This document shows positions 63,134 through 64,000 of a stretch of DNA of 64,000 bases, piece after piece. Both the position numbers and the translations under genes were made by a program. Position 1 is the stretch's first letter. Each line of letters begins with the position of its first letter. A model generated the notes under the pieces. That model ran no database searches. It was not told the DNA's origin and was given only the letters and a program-made list of their open reading frames with translations. The stretch covers positions 2,852,001-2,916,000 of the forward strand of contig CM074134.1 in assembly GCA_037178625.1 (NCBI GenBank), read 5' to 3'. This DNA comes from Skeletonema tropicum. Taxonomy: Eukaryota; Bacillariophyta; Thalassiosirophyceae; Thalassiosirales; Thalassiosiraceae.

Positions 63134-63569
63134 CTTGACACCCGTCTGCGTCTAGATAGAGAGTACTAATAAATCGAATAAATCGCAATTGATCGACGAT
63201 TGACACCAATAATATAACGATTCGATTCATTCGATTCGTTCGATTCCATTCGATTCCATTTGTTCGATTCCATTTGTTCGATTCCATTTGTTCGATTCCA
63301 TTCGTTCGATTCCATTCGTTTGATTCCATTCGTTCGATTCCATCGTCCAAAAGCTAGCAATCGATTCGTTCAATCTTTCGGCTTGGCGTGCACGAACCTT
63401 TCTGGTTGCATTGAACACATTATTTAAGTGCTCTCATCATGTCTTGCACAAATACTAGCGATTAGTGGACGTAACTAGCGATGTTATTGGTGTCGATTGT
63501 CGATCGATGCGATTGCGAATTATTCGATTTTTATTAGTACTTTCTATCTAGACGCAGACGGGTGTCAAG
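63134..63569. mobile_element. Foldback element with ~80-bp terminal inverted repeats
   Basis: The left arm 63134-63212 begins CTTGACACCCGTCTGCGTCT and is repeated inverted at 63484-63569, with small indels. The 436-bp unit holds a 15-bp minisatellite in its centre. No coding sequence and no clear target duplication are seen. It resembles a MITE or foldback transposon. Confidence 0.8.
63221..63345. repeat. 15-bp minisatellite (TCGATTCCATTNGTT)
   Basis: About eight units with 1-2 base variants. The minus-strand frame gives a repetitive ESNEWNRTNGIEQM string that is not a real protein. Confidence 0.93.
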
Positions 63570-63722
63570 GGCACGGTTTCCGGTGCGCGGCCAATACTAG
63601 AAATTCTCGAATCAAAGAAATTTTAAATTTTTTTGATTGACACCCTGCTCGAGCATTGTCTCTGCGAAACGATAAGCGTAGTAAAGTCTATAAAATGATT
63701 CATTATTGATATATGTGTATTC

Positions 63723-64000
63723 CTATTTGATTCTGCCGTCGATGGCATCGTGTTCAGCTTGTATGCCCTCGTTGTGGCATTCTTGTATGTGAAGTCTCAT
63801 CGATTCTTTACCCAGCCAAACTTTCCGAGGGGAGCATTTTGGACAGACATGGAGCTTTGTGTCCATGGATTGCAGAGCCTCGGCCATCGCATCATCTTCA
63901 TGTTCAAAGTCTTCTGGTATCCGCAGTAGATCGTTTTCGTTCATTGCTTTCTCGTTATCATGTAGTGCTTTAGTGTAGTCCTCCTCCTCCTCATCATCAA
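63723..64000 (-). CDS. C2H2 zinc-finger protein, 5' end outside the window
   Basis: The frame is open from the window edge (64000) to a stop at 63723, about 92 codons. It begins in an acidic run (DDEEEEDYTKALHDNEKAM), so the true start lies beyond the window even though an ATG exists at 63944. Near the C-terminus is one zinc finger, CPKC-...-HIQECH (C-x2-C-x14-H-x4-H), in the last 45 residues. A single finger of this spacing can bind DNA, RNA or protein. The C-terminus is EHDAIDGRIK. The region 63570-63722 contains no gene. Confidence 0.65.
   Translation of the reverse strand, partial: DDEEEEDYTKALHDNEKAMNENDLLRIPEDFEHEDDAMAEALQSMDTKLHVCPKCSPRKVWLGKESMRLHIQECHNEGIQAEHDAIDGRIK

Noticed and set aside
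63015..63418. Three minus-strand frames rich in ESNEWNRTNG
   Set aside because: They are translations of the 15-bp minisatellite within a foldback element.

Overview
The window is nuclear DNA of a diatom, most probably a centric diatom close to Thalassiosira. The evidence is: a plastid ferredoxin gene with an ASAFAP-type bipartite targeting peptide; short GT-AG introns of about 65-300 nt; Ty1/copia retrotransposons of the kind common in diatoms (CoDi-like); and multi-copy families that I associate with diatoms (RING/SEL1/MYND proteins, F-box-like LRR proteins, 'LWYSK' proteins, CCCH-type Cys-repeat proteins). There are no bacterial operons, no true tRNA gene and no CRISPR. Family assignments come from reading the sequence; no database search was run.

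Layout. 1-11 kb: a RING-SEL1-MYND gene, then a recent 1.5-kb segmental duplication carrying two paralogous 'LWYSK' genes, then smaller duplicated blocks and a frameshifted hypothetical gene. 11.9-18.2 kb: a large three-exon TARBP1/TRM3-like tRNA 2'-O-ribose methyltransferase gene. 18-25.7 kb: a repeat-rich graveyard with a frameshifted LRR pseudogene, copies of the TARBP1 promoter region, a MYND/RING/SEL1 pseudogene split by a LINE-like insertion, and a decayed copia fragment. 26-28.8 kb: two diverging multi-pass membrane protein genes. 29.4-34 kb: two head-to-head LRR genes and an ankyrin protein gene. 35-38.2 kb: two Cys-repeat genes; the first is split by a tRNA-derived SINE.

40-57.3 kb is a nest of mobile elements. 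Reading from outside in: a TIR-bounded DNA transposon with a broken transposase; Copia A (+, Gag and protease only); Copia B (-, protease-integrase-RT-RNase H but no gag); Copia C (+, gag only); and element D, 3.4 kb, bounded by a GC palindrome and carrying a spliced chimeric gene with the C-terminal part of a Pif1-like helicase. Exact 5-bp target duplications mark Copia B and Copia C, and removing each insert rejoins the interrupted frame. 57.3-64 kb: minisatellites, the petF gene with a duplicated promoter region, foldback structures, and a C2H2 zinc-finger gene that runs off the window.

How it fits together. Housekeeping or plausibly functional genes (TARBP1-like, petF, membrane proteins, ankyrin, LRR b and c) are islands between young duplications and mobile elements. 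Both short retroposons landed in coding sequence of multigene families. The LINE-like insert and the SINE share the same 3' tail, which suggests a LINE/SINE partnership in this genome.
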